This document shows positions 39,401 through 50,232 of a stretch of DNA of 64,000 nt, one piece after another (position 1 is the first letter of the stretch; every line of letters starts with the position of its first letter). Position numbers and translations under genes: made by a program. Location: positions 6,273,005-6,337,004 of the forward strand of contig LS997565.1 in NCBI GenBank assembly GCA_000469685.2, in the 5' to 3' direction. The notes under the pieces were generated by a model. That model did not search any database. It was not told where the DNA came from and worked only from the letters and a program-made list of their open reading frames with translations. The DNA comes from Haemonchus contortus (Eukaryota; Nematoda; Chromadorea; Rhabditida; Trichostrongylidae).

Positions 39401-42400
39401 TACTCCTTTTTGCTCAGGTTATTTCCAAGATGGTGATTGTTTGATGGTTGGTTAGTAATTGTCCGCTATGTCGATCAAGTTACAGTGGAAGTGGAGCCGT
39501 AAAAAACAATCGTTTTAATATGTTAGCTCTGAGCATATGTTGAAATACAACTGTACTCCACGTCACTTCACCAAAATTCTTACTCTTTCCAATTCGAGAA
39601 GCTAAGCCATTAGATGCAGTAGGGAGCCCAACGGTGCGGTTATGTCCGAGACTTGGATTTCCATGGAACCGCGACCATATAACGTTGAACCGAAGTAGTG
39701 CCGACTAGTAGGTACTAGAATAACTTCGGATCTGCTGGGCTGAGCTTCACTGAAAATTTTTTTTAACCCATTGACGACCATCACTGCAGTCCACATGTGG
39801 ACTGCATGGTCCCGGACGGCCAATTTCTTTAATTTTGAACTGGAAGTTGTTCAATTTTTCTGAGTTCGGCAAATTTAGGATATGACTATTGATGATGGTA
39901 GGTGGCACTTCAATTTTAGTCAGCTAGTGATAAATAGTGATGAGGAGAAATTCCTCAATCACTAATTCTTTTCATAAAAAGAAATCATAGAACGGCCACA
40001 TGTTTCTTCGAAAAAACACCGGTGTGGTGTAAAACTGTCTAAATTAGTGCGGAAGGTAGATATACCCTGAAAACCAAAGGCTAAAATCTAAGTATGTATG
40101 ATGTCTATGCTTATTCTTATTATCTGTTAATTGCAAAATTAGAATATTTCTTTGGACCACACAGTATATAGTTTAACTTAAACCTGATCTTATGATTTGA
40201 TAAGAAAGATCGTTAAAAAGTGGCGATAAATGCAATATATAACTGCAGTCCATATGTGGACTGCATGGTCGTCAATGGGTTAAAAGGTTGCGTCTTATAA
40301 GTCTGTCCAATTCTTTTCCATACGCGGTATCGTCACTGCTGTCTACGCCCTTCATTATCCTAACGTACGTTGCATGAACTTGCCTACCCCAAATTCTGTG
40401 CTTCTTGTTTACCAAGCTTCTCGTACATGGTTCCCACTTCCAAGTTTCTCCTGCTCCTTGCAATGACTGCCTTGCATCCTCTCGCCGCCTTGCCGCCTAC
40501 GTCTTGTGGATATGAGAGGATAGCTTTTCTGAGAGTCGTCTTCCTTACCTCATTCCTGCTCTTACCGCCGAATTTTCCGCTACATCTTATCCTTACTTTT
40601 ATAGAGAGACTGTGGCAATGTCTCCTAGGACACTGTGGTACAAAGAACGTATCCTATGCCCTCCGGAAATTTGAATGAAATTCTTCTTGCGAGCATATGG
40701 TCGACTTTCATCTGTCTCACTCCACCGCTGTAGGTCGCCTTCTGTGTCCCTTTTTCTGCCAAGTAGTTTACCGGTTTGCGTTCTGTTCTCACAGCAACGG
40801 TTCGATCTGGTCGATCCGTTGATAGCGGATGGAGAATCTACTCCGTTTTTCGCTCTCTCTTTCCCGTTGTTGAATAGTTGAAAATCACTATTTCTTTCAC
40901 TTAGCTGTAGCCAGATCGAAAAACCCTGTCTCCCTCTCCGTTTCTGACTCCAACACAGTAATTCCTTTTCTTAACCCTCGCGTTCATTGGCAAGGCGCCA
41001 ATCATATCATCTGCTATGGTCAGATATCTGCCTCCCAAAAGCAACCTAATGGCGTGTTTTAATGCCATTTTAGAACTCATTCTTATAGTATTGCAAGCAG
41101 ATACGAACACAAATATTTAGAACCTCATTTTTGCCTCTCTTTACAACAACGATTCGATCGGTAAACGCTGATGATAGCGGCAACAGAACCCATCAGAGGT
41201 TTCCCAACAAACTAGAGGCACTCCATTTCGCTTAGTGTCTTTCTCGTTACAGTATAGTTTACTACTCCAGTTTCTCCTCCCAAAAACTTGTCCTGCACGG
41301 TTACTAAAGCATAGGACAAAGATGTTACGGCCATACCACATCTATAGCTATGATAGATACTTCCCACCGTTGGGAATAACAATTCAAACCAGCTTCTCTG
41401 ACTGAGGTCTATCACCCCTTGCTAGCTCTCGTATACTGACCATCTGAAAAACTCAATTGAGGATTCTTCACATCAATGCGAATAGGATTCCTCATCAGCT
41501 CGGCTGTTATAACAAAACCTGACCTTTCTACGCCATCAAATTCGCAGTTCTTTGGCACCGTTTTGCCTCAGCTGGGGAACGAACTCACGGCTCGTGAGGA
41601 CTCCGAAACCTGCAGTCTCAATCACTTCCGCAGCCAACACAGTTCCATTATCTTTTCCTCAAAAATAATTTCAAAATACACATATAATAGATTCTAAAAT
41701 TTGAGTGACTAATGACAGATAACGTTTCTGAAGGAAGCCTATCTCATGTTCTCGACTACAGATACGCGGCGCAGATGCGTGCGCTGCCACGCCCCCTACC
41801 GACTGCCTACTGATGGAAGAAAAAGGGTTGACTTTTGTATACATCACACAAAACCGCCAGTCTACTCTTCAGGTAGCGCTTGAAATTTTAACAGCAATTT
41901 TTTTTTATAATTCTTCGAGTTTTTCTTTGATTTCTCAGTGATTACTCAGTGAACTTCGCAGAAATAAAAAAAGAAAGTCACTCAATAAATAAACATAAAA
42001 TCATAGAAGCTTTCGTTTTCATTTCATTGAAGCAAAAAAATTATTGGAATGACCACGTATCAAAGTTAAATGTTTAGCAATAAAAAATATAATGATCCTT
42101 TCGAAGTAATTTCTTTTTGAATCTACTATTTACCAAAAAAAAAAGGCTTCGCAAAAAGTATGCTGCTCAGCCAGGTTGCGAAATCTACGGTCCTAAAGTC
42201 GGTCTGATTAGATTCGAGTCCAAATATTAATCCACCATAGATCTCAGCAATATTAATTAGGGATCTACTACGGTCCAAGTTTGCCGGGCTGCACTGTATC
42301 CCCAAATACAGATAGAATCTATGTTGAATAACACCCCAAGCTCAGGCCTACAAGTCCGGCCCTAATCCACCATAGATCGACATTCTCCTCTGCCTAAACA

Positions 42401-45400
42401 TTTAAGGATAGCAAAGAATGACTGAGGCGCTATTTTCTCCACGTCTGCTCTATTTTATAAAATCTGGACACTATTAAATTAACATCATCAACCAAACTTA
42501 AAATGTATAGTTTTATCCGGATTTCACCCAAAAGATGTAAATATTATTTTATATTTAGGTCGGAGGTGAAGGCAGTTACCTATGTATTTGTAACAGCCAC
42601 GACCATTCTGATCGGAAACCATAAAATTATATATTTACATGAAATGTTGGTTGCTGTTTTGTTGGCTCTGCCCTCCGGAAGTGCCCCTAGGCAAGATACC
42701 TGAACCCTTCACCACCTGCTGATTTGATAAACCTGAAAGCTTTGCTCCCCTGGCCCCAGTCATCCGATCAATATTTATGGCGCGCATAAAAATCAAGTCT
42801 TTCAACCTAGGAATCAGAAAAGTTCATCAAAAAAATAACATTAAAACTCATTTTTTTGAAAATACAAATAAAAAGAAATCGTTCCGCTAGCCAACTCTAG
42901 GAGTACCCAAGTTATTTGCTACACTTCACCCGTTTCATGTTGATCATACGCTGGCTAACCGTCACCGACAGATGATTCCGCTTAATTGTATTTCAGACCT
43001 AAGAATTCATCCGTGTTGCGGCCGAGCCCAGGGAGTCGCGGGATGCCAACACTCTGAAAGCCACGTGACCGATACTATTCGCGAGTCCGTTCTACTTGAA
43101 TTCCAAGCCACCCCAGAACCGACTGGTCCAGGAGATCCACGATCCGACGCGGTAAGTGGATACAACCATGAGTCCATGGGCGTTTTCACATTGAAGCTTC
43201 CTTATTCTAGTTTTACGCTCTCGATTGCGAGTTCGTCTACACAACGGTCGGAAAAGAAGCAGCTCGGATTACAGTTGTGGACAGTTATGGTAACGAAGTG
43301 ATGGATTGCGTATTCCGGACCCGAACATGAACTTGTCGACCCGAACACGAGATATTCGGGCTTGACTGGCGAGGAGATTGCACATACCGACAAAAAGCTC
43401 GGTGATGTGAGTGTTTGTCACCTCGTCACTCGGTATAGAACACTACATTAGATACAAACTAAAATACTACTTTTTTACCGATATTATATCAAAGGGCTAT
43501 AGCTTCTCCTAGGGACACCTGTGGGCTTTCCGGGGAAGTTACTCTCCCTCCTCCGAAGTTACATCCTGTCCTTTCTCTCGAACAACTGCATGGAACCGCA
43601 GGTAGCTGCTCCCCTACGTATGGTCATTCATTCCTGTACAAATCGCCACGCTTCTGTAGAATACTAAGTACCCTTCCGTCGTTCGTAAACATGCTCGAGA
43701 ACAAGACTTACCGCAGGGAGCACGAAAGTTTGATGCTCGCAAACAGCGAGTCAAGAACAACACGAAGACCCAACAACAATAAACAAAACAACCAAGAAAC
43801 AAACAGGCAATGAACAACACTGACCTAAAACCTTTATTCGATGAAATAAAATTTGACTTATCTTCTCTCCTGCGTCTTCGAAGGTATACTTCATAGATCC
43901 ACGCATCCGCCATCATCCGTTTGAGCTTCCTTCGATAGCCTTCTTTTCCTTGAAATATGCACTTCAATGTCGTCAGCGTTCATGTAAAATTTCCATTCTT
44001 AGGATCACACGTGGTTGAAGGAACTGGTGAAAAAAGAAGACATGAAAATTGATTGATTATGAATAACCTGAGATTTGATTGCCCATGGTTCCAGAAAAGC
44101 CTTGAGCTAACCTTCAATGAGGTTGAAAAAAGTATCAGGCTGTTCAGATACCCCCATCGATCCCAAGAATGAAAAGTATGAGGATGGGAAACATAATCAT
44201 GAGGATTTGAAGTTGACTGAAAAGTAAATCTCAAAAGATGGACACCGGACACCCAAAAAAGATTTTCAAAAATGTACGATGCGCCGATCAATGCGATGCT
44301 ATACTAGGGGTAGGTGGAGTGGTTGGTCAACTGAGTTGGGAGGATCAAACTGGGACCACCTCGACGACTGAACAGGCCTTCCTGAATGGTTGGGTACTGG
44401 GGGTTCATCAGTCCCGTATGAACTAGAAATGCCTCTTCAGAAGAGAATCGTGCTATCCTTACTATCGCTCGGTCGTTCTTGAAGGGCAGCCTAGCCCGTA
44501 TCTGACACCACGATTCTTCTCCCTTTACTACAAAACTTTTAGATTCCCATCTTATCGAAAAGTAAAACTGAAATCACCATCAACTCCTACTTCTGCCAAA
44601 TCATTCTGTTTAGATTCGAGAAATGCTCTTTAAAATGGTCAACTCGGAAACGTTGCTGATAGGACATGCACTTGAAAATGATTTGAAAGCTCTACGTATC
44701 GTTCACGACAATGTGATAGACACTTCAGTCTTGTTTTCGTGAGTTTTTGTCTTTAATATTTATTCAATTGTTGCACAAGAAAGGGTCACTCAAACTGACA
44801 AGCAGCCTTTTATGAAGTAGCGTGACCAGATAAAGCGAAAACGAAGTCATATACGGAACACGAACAGAGATGAGGTGAAAGGATGGCGTAGAAAAGGAGA
44901 AAATTTCCACAGAACTCCTGATAGCTAGCCCTTCTTTTTGGAGTTTTAAGAGGGTTCCTGTAGCTGGATGAACATATCCCACAAATAGGATTAAAAACCA
45001 GAGATAGTCGCGATTCGGGAAGTTGGTTCCTACGCATAATAATGGTCCGTCATGGAGGTTATTCTCTAGATTTAAATGTGATCAACTCCCTTTTTTGTGC
45101 AGCGATGAAGAGTTCTTGCTAGGGCTTGCCTATGTCCTATCATAGCTTGTTACAAACTTTTAATAAAATGAAAGTCGCACATGGATTCAAGGCAACACAT
45201 TTTAGGCGCTCCACTGCTGAAGGACGTTGCTTCAGCAAAGTTTAAAGTCGCTGGCAAGAGAGCAACTCGATATGGATATCCAGTCAGAAGGCGAGTTCAC
45301 CAAATTGTAGCTGTGATATGCCCGAGTTTCCCCGCCACCCTTTTTCTTTGATCGCTTCACAATATTCCTTCTAACATGCGAGAAGTAGGATGCACCCCTG

Positions 45401-46066
45401 TAAAGGATGACTCCTAAGGCGAGATGAAAAACATGATACCTACCCGACAGATCTTTCGTTGGCAGGTAACCTGAGTTGCAAATTTTAACATTACACCACT
45501 TTCCTGATAGAATAACGTCCTGAAGAGTTTGATACCAGTATTCACAACTTAACGAGTGACATTCTTGTTCAAGACCAGACAGATTAGTGGGTGCATTAGC
45601 AAGAGACAGTAAGTCGCGTTCATTCATTGGAAAATCTTTATTTGTTCTCCCTAGTAACATCGCTTCCGATTGCCCTGCCGAATAACTAGTAGATATTTTT
45701 TGGGGCTTACAACTCTTTTGACGTTGAGAGTTGCTGTGAGCTTCGTTAACGATTTCCGATTCCCAGAAGTTGGGGGGTGTTATTCCCTACCCCGTCCGAG
45801 TGCCACAGATTACTCCTGTTTATTTCATTCATCATTTACATTGTGCTCTGCATACTCTGAAACAGATAAGCAACATTGCAGCTACGACTTTTTTCTCTAG
45901 TAGTTCTCCATTTTACTAATTTATCCTAATTTTTGGTTTTTTCTTAAAAATGCTCTGTTAACTTCCCCGGTTTTTGGTCATCTCTAAAAAGTGCTTGATT
46001 TCAGCTGGTGGCCATGACAGTGCTGAGGACGCATGGGCTGCTATGCGTTTGGTGCTTGAGGACTAG
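36489..46066 (+). CDS. Rex1/RexO1 (PQE-1-like) DEDDh RNA exonuclease, with two frameshifts
   Basis: Exons 36489-36576, 37067-37283, 37342-37439, 42997-43151, 43211-43406, 44614-44738, 45206-45290 and 46005-46066 join in phase once two single-base faults are allowed for, giving about 341 residues. This family trims 3' ends of structured RNAs in the nucleus. The N-terminal part carries LTEDQLKAN, as before the catalytic domain in RexO1 relatives. A Cys/His cluster, HPCCGRA...GC...HVTD, precedes the exonuclease. All DEDDh residues are visible: D191 and E193 (YALDCE), D274 (GHALENDL), and H325 with D330 (GHDSAEDA). The faults are an extra G at 43317-43318 and a missing A at 45237-45239. The seventh intron is GC-AG (AAG/GCGAGT). 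The first exon is chosen by phase only (ATGATG, Pro-rich) and longer 5' exons may exist; C. elegans PQE-1 is much longer. Whether this is live with assembly errors or a recent pseudogene is open. Confidence 0.85.
37650..39762 (-). mobile_element. RTE retrotransposon debris in exonuclease intron 3
   Basis: About 37670-37745 resembles 40320-40400. About 38590-38760 resembles 40680-40830 and 41145-41280, including GAGCATATG and GATTCGCTGATAGCGAATG on the plus strand. Those segments encode, on the minus strand, the end of an RTE endonuclease domain. The copies here are broken by stops and probably rearranged. The stretch 38965-39760 has no clear similarity and its assignment is weak. Confidence 0.5.
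37915..38410. repeat. Three diverged tandem units, about 185 bp
   Basis: Units share, in order, GAGCTC..., TTACTGTTGAAGCAGG-like, CCTCTCGTTTGTTGTAG-like, and a TTTTCTGGCC-like end, with the GGCC landmark at 38034, 38221 and 38403 (spacings 187 and 182). On the minus strand the middle unit gives an open LANKLWKRHFYNKREDWKSC segment, so the repeat may derive from coding sequence of a mobile element. Confidence 0.65.
39763..40283. mobile_element. piggyBac-like MITE flanked by TTAA
   Basis: TTAA at 39763-39766 and 40280-40283 bounds a 513-bp body. Its ends are perfect inverted repeats, CCCATTGACGACCAT and ATGGTCGTCAATGGG. Just inside each end lies a perfect 20-bp palindrome, at 39786-39805 and 40244-40263, differing only at its two central-flanking bases. 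TTAA duplication plus CCC-starting ends is the signature of piggyBac elements. There is no transposase. It is inserted among RTE debris within the exonuclease intron. Confidence 0.85.
40284..41420 (-). pseudogene. RTE endonuclease-domain and linker fragments
   Basis: On the minus strand, about 40790-40690 encodes YLAEKGTQKATYSGG followed by a QMKVDHMLARR segment, matching the end of the RTE apurinic-like endonuclease (…TY.SGG..TQ.D..L.R). Further along (about 40460-40290) is a linker-like block with YEKL-, NKKHRIWG and a final RLIRRN. A second, more diverged copy of the endonuclease end lies at about 41280-40990. All are interrupted by stops. No reverse transcriptase accompanies them here. 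Confidence 0.65.
41421..42996. other. Rest of exonuclease intron 3
   Basis: AT-rich intronic sequence without recognisable features, apart from a direct repeat TAATCCACCATAGATC at about 42228-42243 and 42363-42378. It ends in the TTTCAG acceptor of exon 4. Confidence 0.5.
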
Positions 46067-46997
46067 CCCGTTCACCTCATTTTACTCCTAATTGAAAGGG
46101 TTTTTCATATTCTATGCAGAACTAGCCAGATTCCGCCCCTATCGATCACCCACGCGTAATTGTGCTCGGCGATAGATAGCTATTGATATGTGGGACTTCT
46201 CAATGGACTGTGAAAATAGCCTTATTCTACAGGTTGATGGAGCACACTTTTGGTATTGAATTTTTGTACATACATAAATATTTAATTTCTATTGTATGTA
46301 GTTGTTGTAAATATTATTTTTTGTTAAGTGTTTCATAAAACAGTTCGTGTTTTTTTTTTCAAAGTTTTCTGTTCTCCCACCTTTTTCTGCACCCAGTTAT
46401 TATAAATATTGGAATATTGTTGTACTTGTCGTGAAAACAAAACGAATAACGAAGAATGGGGCGTCTGGATGAGCTACACAATGTGCGTCGGTGCGTATGT
46501 GGGTCCTAGTGCGGAATAGCTGACTATGGTAGTGAAAATCCATTCACTCATAGTATAGGTCTCTAAGCTAACAAAAAAGCCATAGTGACAGCATAAATAG
46601 CCCACCTTCTCCAGCCTTTTAGTGTAGACAATTAAATAAAAGATGGCAGCAACAATAAGAAAAGCAGAGAATAAACGGATAGGAGAAAAACATCATTACA
46701 CAGCTACTTGTGTGGTGGGTCTTAGAACGAATATTGCAATCTGTATCGCCTCGACACCCGTCTGTCGTGACATTCATCGGGAGGCGGCAAGTGCGGGCAA
46801 TCCGGGTAACGGAGCTCCTATACCTAGCTGTTGAGTTTTGAGACTCGACAGCGTCCTTTCTGTTACACTTGGAGCCACTGGGTACTTTTAGGAGGAGAAC
46901 CCAGAAACCATTGTTAACGTTAGCTGTTCGCCAATCTATAATTCGAGATACGAATACGAAATTGCCAAGATGGAAATGACATGGAAGGGGTATTGGG
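46067..46997. other. 3' flank of exonuclease gene
   Basis: AT-rich sequence at 46240-46340 after the stop codon may be 3' UTR. A 128-codon minus-strand frame at 46619-47005 is not supported by any family or splice evidence. A segment at about 46974-47010 (ACATGGAAGGGGTATT…) is repeated at 47175-47210 inside the adjoining MITE. Confidence 0.4.
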
Positions 46998-47516
46998 ACG
47001 GACATTTCAGTTCACGATAATTTCGAGGTACCCTTTTCAATCGAAAAGCGGAAGTATAGATTGGGAATAGTTCATCGGTAGTGAAAAAAGCGAGAGAATT
47101 CACCGATTTTGACGAAAATTGGCTCCTCAAAAGCAAGGAAAATAGAGGTTGGACGAGACTGACATGACGAAAATAACATGGAAGGAATATTCGGACGAGA
47201 TTTCAGTTTCTGCAATTGCACAGAGCTGACCACATCAAACCAGAACTGTAACAGAACTGTCTTTCGCTGTCGCTATGGGTCATAACAAGTTGTTTGAACT
47301 TCCTACGTGTGTTTCCTTGCGATCGGTTCAACCTCTACAGCGCCCAGCGAAACTCGTCCGAGGATACACACGGGCCGATTTTTGAGCCTTTATTACTCCC
47401 TGACTAGGCGTGTTTCCAACCTAATTAGCGCCAGATATTGTATACGCGTGGGGCCACAAATGCATGCTGTGAGGGAATCTCAGGGAAAACCATTTTTTAT
47501 CGTGAACTGTGCCTTT
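46998..47516. mobile_element. Non-autonomous TIR element (MITE), copy B
   Basis: It matches the reverse complement of 25877-26404 along its length, for example GTATAGATTGGGAA, AGCGAGAGAA, GAAAATAGAGGTTGGACGAG, and GTTTGAACTTCCTAC, and ends in the same GAACTGTGCCTTT at 47504-47516. The left terminal repeat is degenerate (…CAGTTCACG near 47008), so the exact left end is uncertain. Confidence 0.7.
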
Positions 47517-50232
47517 TAGGAGTTACGTGAAGTCAAACTGTTCTGCAAAGGGATCTAGGTATCGTACAAGGATTCTAGAGAGATTTTCTTCATTTTTCCA
47601 GGTTTATCCCCTCGCCTACATGTCTACGGGAGGGTGAGTATCATTAGATCAAAGACGATTGACACAACTTCAAAAACCAATTTGTGTGTCAAGCTGTTCC
47701 TTATCACTTTTACAGGCTCGGAGAACGCTGAATGAGCTCATGTGAATTTCAGTGGAGGCGATCAAAGATTGCATCGAAAGCATCAGGCTGATCAATACGA
47801 CTTGCAAGACTGAAAAGGCTCAGAGTCATGCTTATCGTCCTAGAGAGCCTTGACCGAGCCAATGTTCAACCGAGCCATCCTCTAGATTCCGTCCAAGATG
47901 GGGATGAGGTCTTTGGCGTTGAGCAATCCAAACTTCTCATTTAGGATGCACCTCGTCACTCAACTCCCATACAGAGTCATAGTGGTGTCCGTCTCGTGCT
48001 TGACTCATGTGTTTTCTGGTGGCGGACTGATGTACGAATCGGTGTCTTTATCCTCAAAAATCCTGTTTATTACCAATTAGCGAATGGCAAAGGGATGGAA
48101 GATCCGATGGTTTGTCCGAAGGGGATATTGGTTTCGGATATGATTCTCAGAAGGCAGGCGTGACAGCGAACGAGTCGGCACCTTTCTGCTTCCGCCCTTT
48201 CTTCGAGTAGTGGGCCAATAACATTCCTCGATAGTTTACACATCGCTTGATGGGAAGCTATTGTAAGGTTCTAAGGAGGACGCGTAAGGAATTTATCAAC
48301 TCAAAAAAAAGGATTTTTCAAAACATAACTTTATGCCCCATCTTTTGGGTCAATTCGATCTCTGATATACATGGATCCCCGACACACGCTTCAAGACTTG
48401 CCCACCTTTACATACACTATTCATCGAGCCTCTAAATGTGCAGTTTTTATCAATCCTCTGGAGATAATGAGTCTGTTCAAAATCGTCGGAGTAAGTAACG
48501 AAACTGCACAGATATACACAGAACGAGAGCCCAGTTTTGCTGATGATTACTTTTGGGCGATTTCCAGATACCAGAGCTCTTAACACCGTAGCGCATAAAA
48601 TATCAGATTACCATGCCTACTGAGGAAGTAATCAAGCGACCGGGAACAGAAAAGGCAAAAACCACCCAAGAGGAACATTGTACAAAACGATGCTGCGACT
48701 AAAGCTTTGAACTCAGGCGGCACTTACTACAGGATGGGAGGTTCGTGGAGAATTCAATCATTTTTTAATTTTTTCAGGCTCTACCATCTCAAAGAGCATT
48801 TCATTCAATCTAATCGGACCTAAATATGAAGGGTATTTCCCCAGACGTCTTCTCCCAAGTATACATAGCTTTCCATCAATCCAGCTAAACTACCCGGCGT
48901 AGGAAGGAAATGGTGTTATCGGTGTCACTGGTGATTTTTCGGGATGGTGTGACTGGACGTCGCCACTCGTTAGAGTGTTCCCCCATATTTAAGTTGTTTC
49001 TGATAACACACTCACGCAGTGCATATCAAACGTTCACTGCTTTTCCGTATAGGTCGCCACCTTTTCTGTAGCATCCACTTATGTGAAGATTGCACGACTT
49101 TTTTTTATTTCTTACTTCTAACTATCTTTGTAAAAATTGTTGAAAGGCATAAACCCTACCTCAATAGAGTAACTGCAAATGATGCGGGCGGCTGCGAAGC
49201 GCAAGGTAAACCTCCAGATATCGACGTCACCATTTCTGCAGCATGATTTGAAACCGTTTTCTTTTTCTGAAAAATACGATTGAGGTGTATGTAACTCCCC
49301 GGTCAGAATTGTAAATGATGAAACTCTTTTAAGGTTTTCATGTTTACCGAAAACTGTGCCGTTGTTGTAATAAAACGAAATACAAAAATACATTTGGTAT
49401 CATTATCAATGACATTTTGAATGCTAAAAGCAGTTTTTGTATTCCTTCCTTGAGAAATGTCTATTTTGTGGATGCAAGAAATGACTTCGGGCTCGCTTGA
49501 TATCTTCATTTTGGAACTTTTTGTCTTTCGAAATTTCTTTTCACGATTAAAGACGGGAAAAATGACAAGACGAAAGGAAAGTGCTCAGTTCGGGAACTAT
49601 GATTGGTGCCACAGGGCTTTCTAGACCAGTTCAGGGATTTTTTGACCAGTTCACAAAGATGCATGTGACTTAGGGCAATTTAATGCGATTTCCTTTCTAC
49701 TGAACATCACCCTCTTACTACAGATCAAATTCACTTTGATGGGTTTACTTAGTCAATTTGTAGACAGTTAGAATAAGTTGCTGTGAAAGCGGAAAATAAA
49801 TATTGCTTATGCATCGGGCATCGGATATCTTATGAAAAAGGATAAACTTTCTGACTTTGATCAATCCCGTTTGGGATGCGTCCTGTACACGACTCCTATC
49901 CAAAATCGTATTGAAGTAATGACTAAACGAGTCAGGCACAACTAACTGATCCCGGAGTGAAGAAAAGCATAGTGCGTGAGGCGGCTAGCCAAGATACAAT
50001 CATAGAACCATGGTTTTGACAGTGCATTTTTTGATACTACTCCACTACAAAATCTATATCTTTTAAAGATACCCGAAAGGATCAGTCGTAAGATACGCAC
50101 CAGTAAATTAAAAGTTGTAATACTTCCTAAAAGCTGTCGGCCTACCTACATGAGCCTCGTCCTCTTGTCTAATCGAGATGAACTTTAACAAAGATCGCCT
50201 CAAATAGTATAATTAATTACTCTCTTTCAGAC
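47517..50232. other. Intergenic, upstream of elongase gene
   Basis: No exon with family features was found on either strand. Overlapping open frames at 48247-48586 on both strands show no conserved motif. The stretch ends in CTCTCTTTCAG immediately before the elongase start. Confidence 0.45.

Noticed and set aside
45232..45660. 142-codon minus-strand frame inside the exonuclease gene
   Set aside because: It overlaps exonuclease exon 7 antisense, has no family features, and lies in an intron of the opposite-strand gene.
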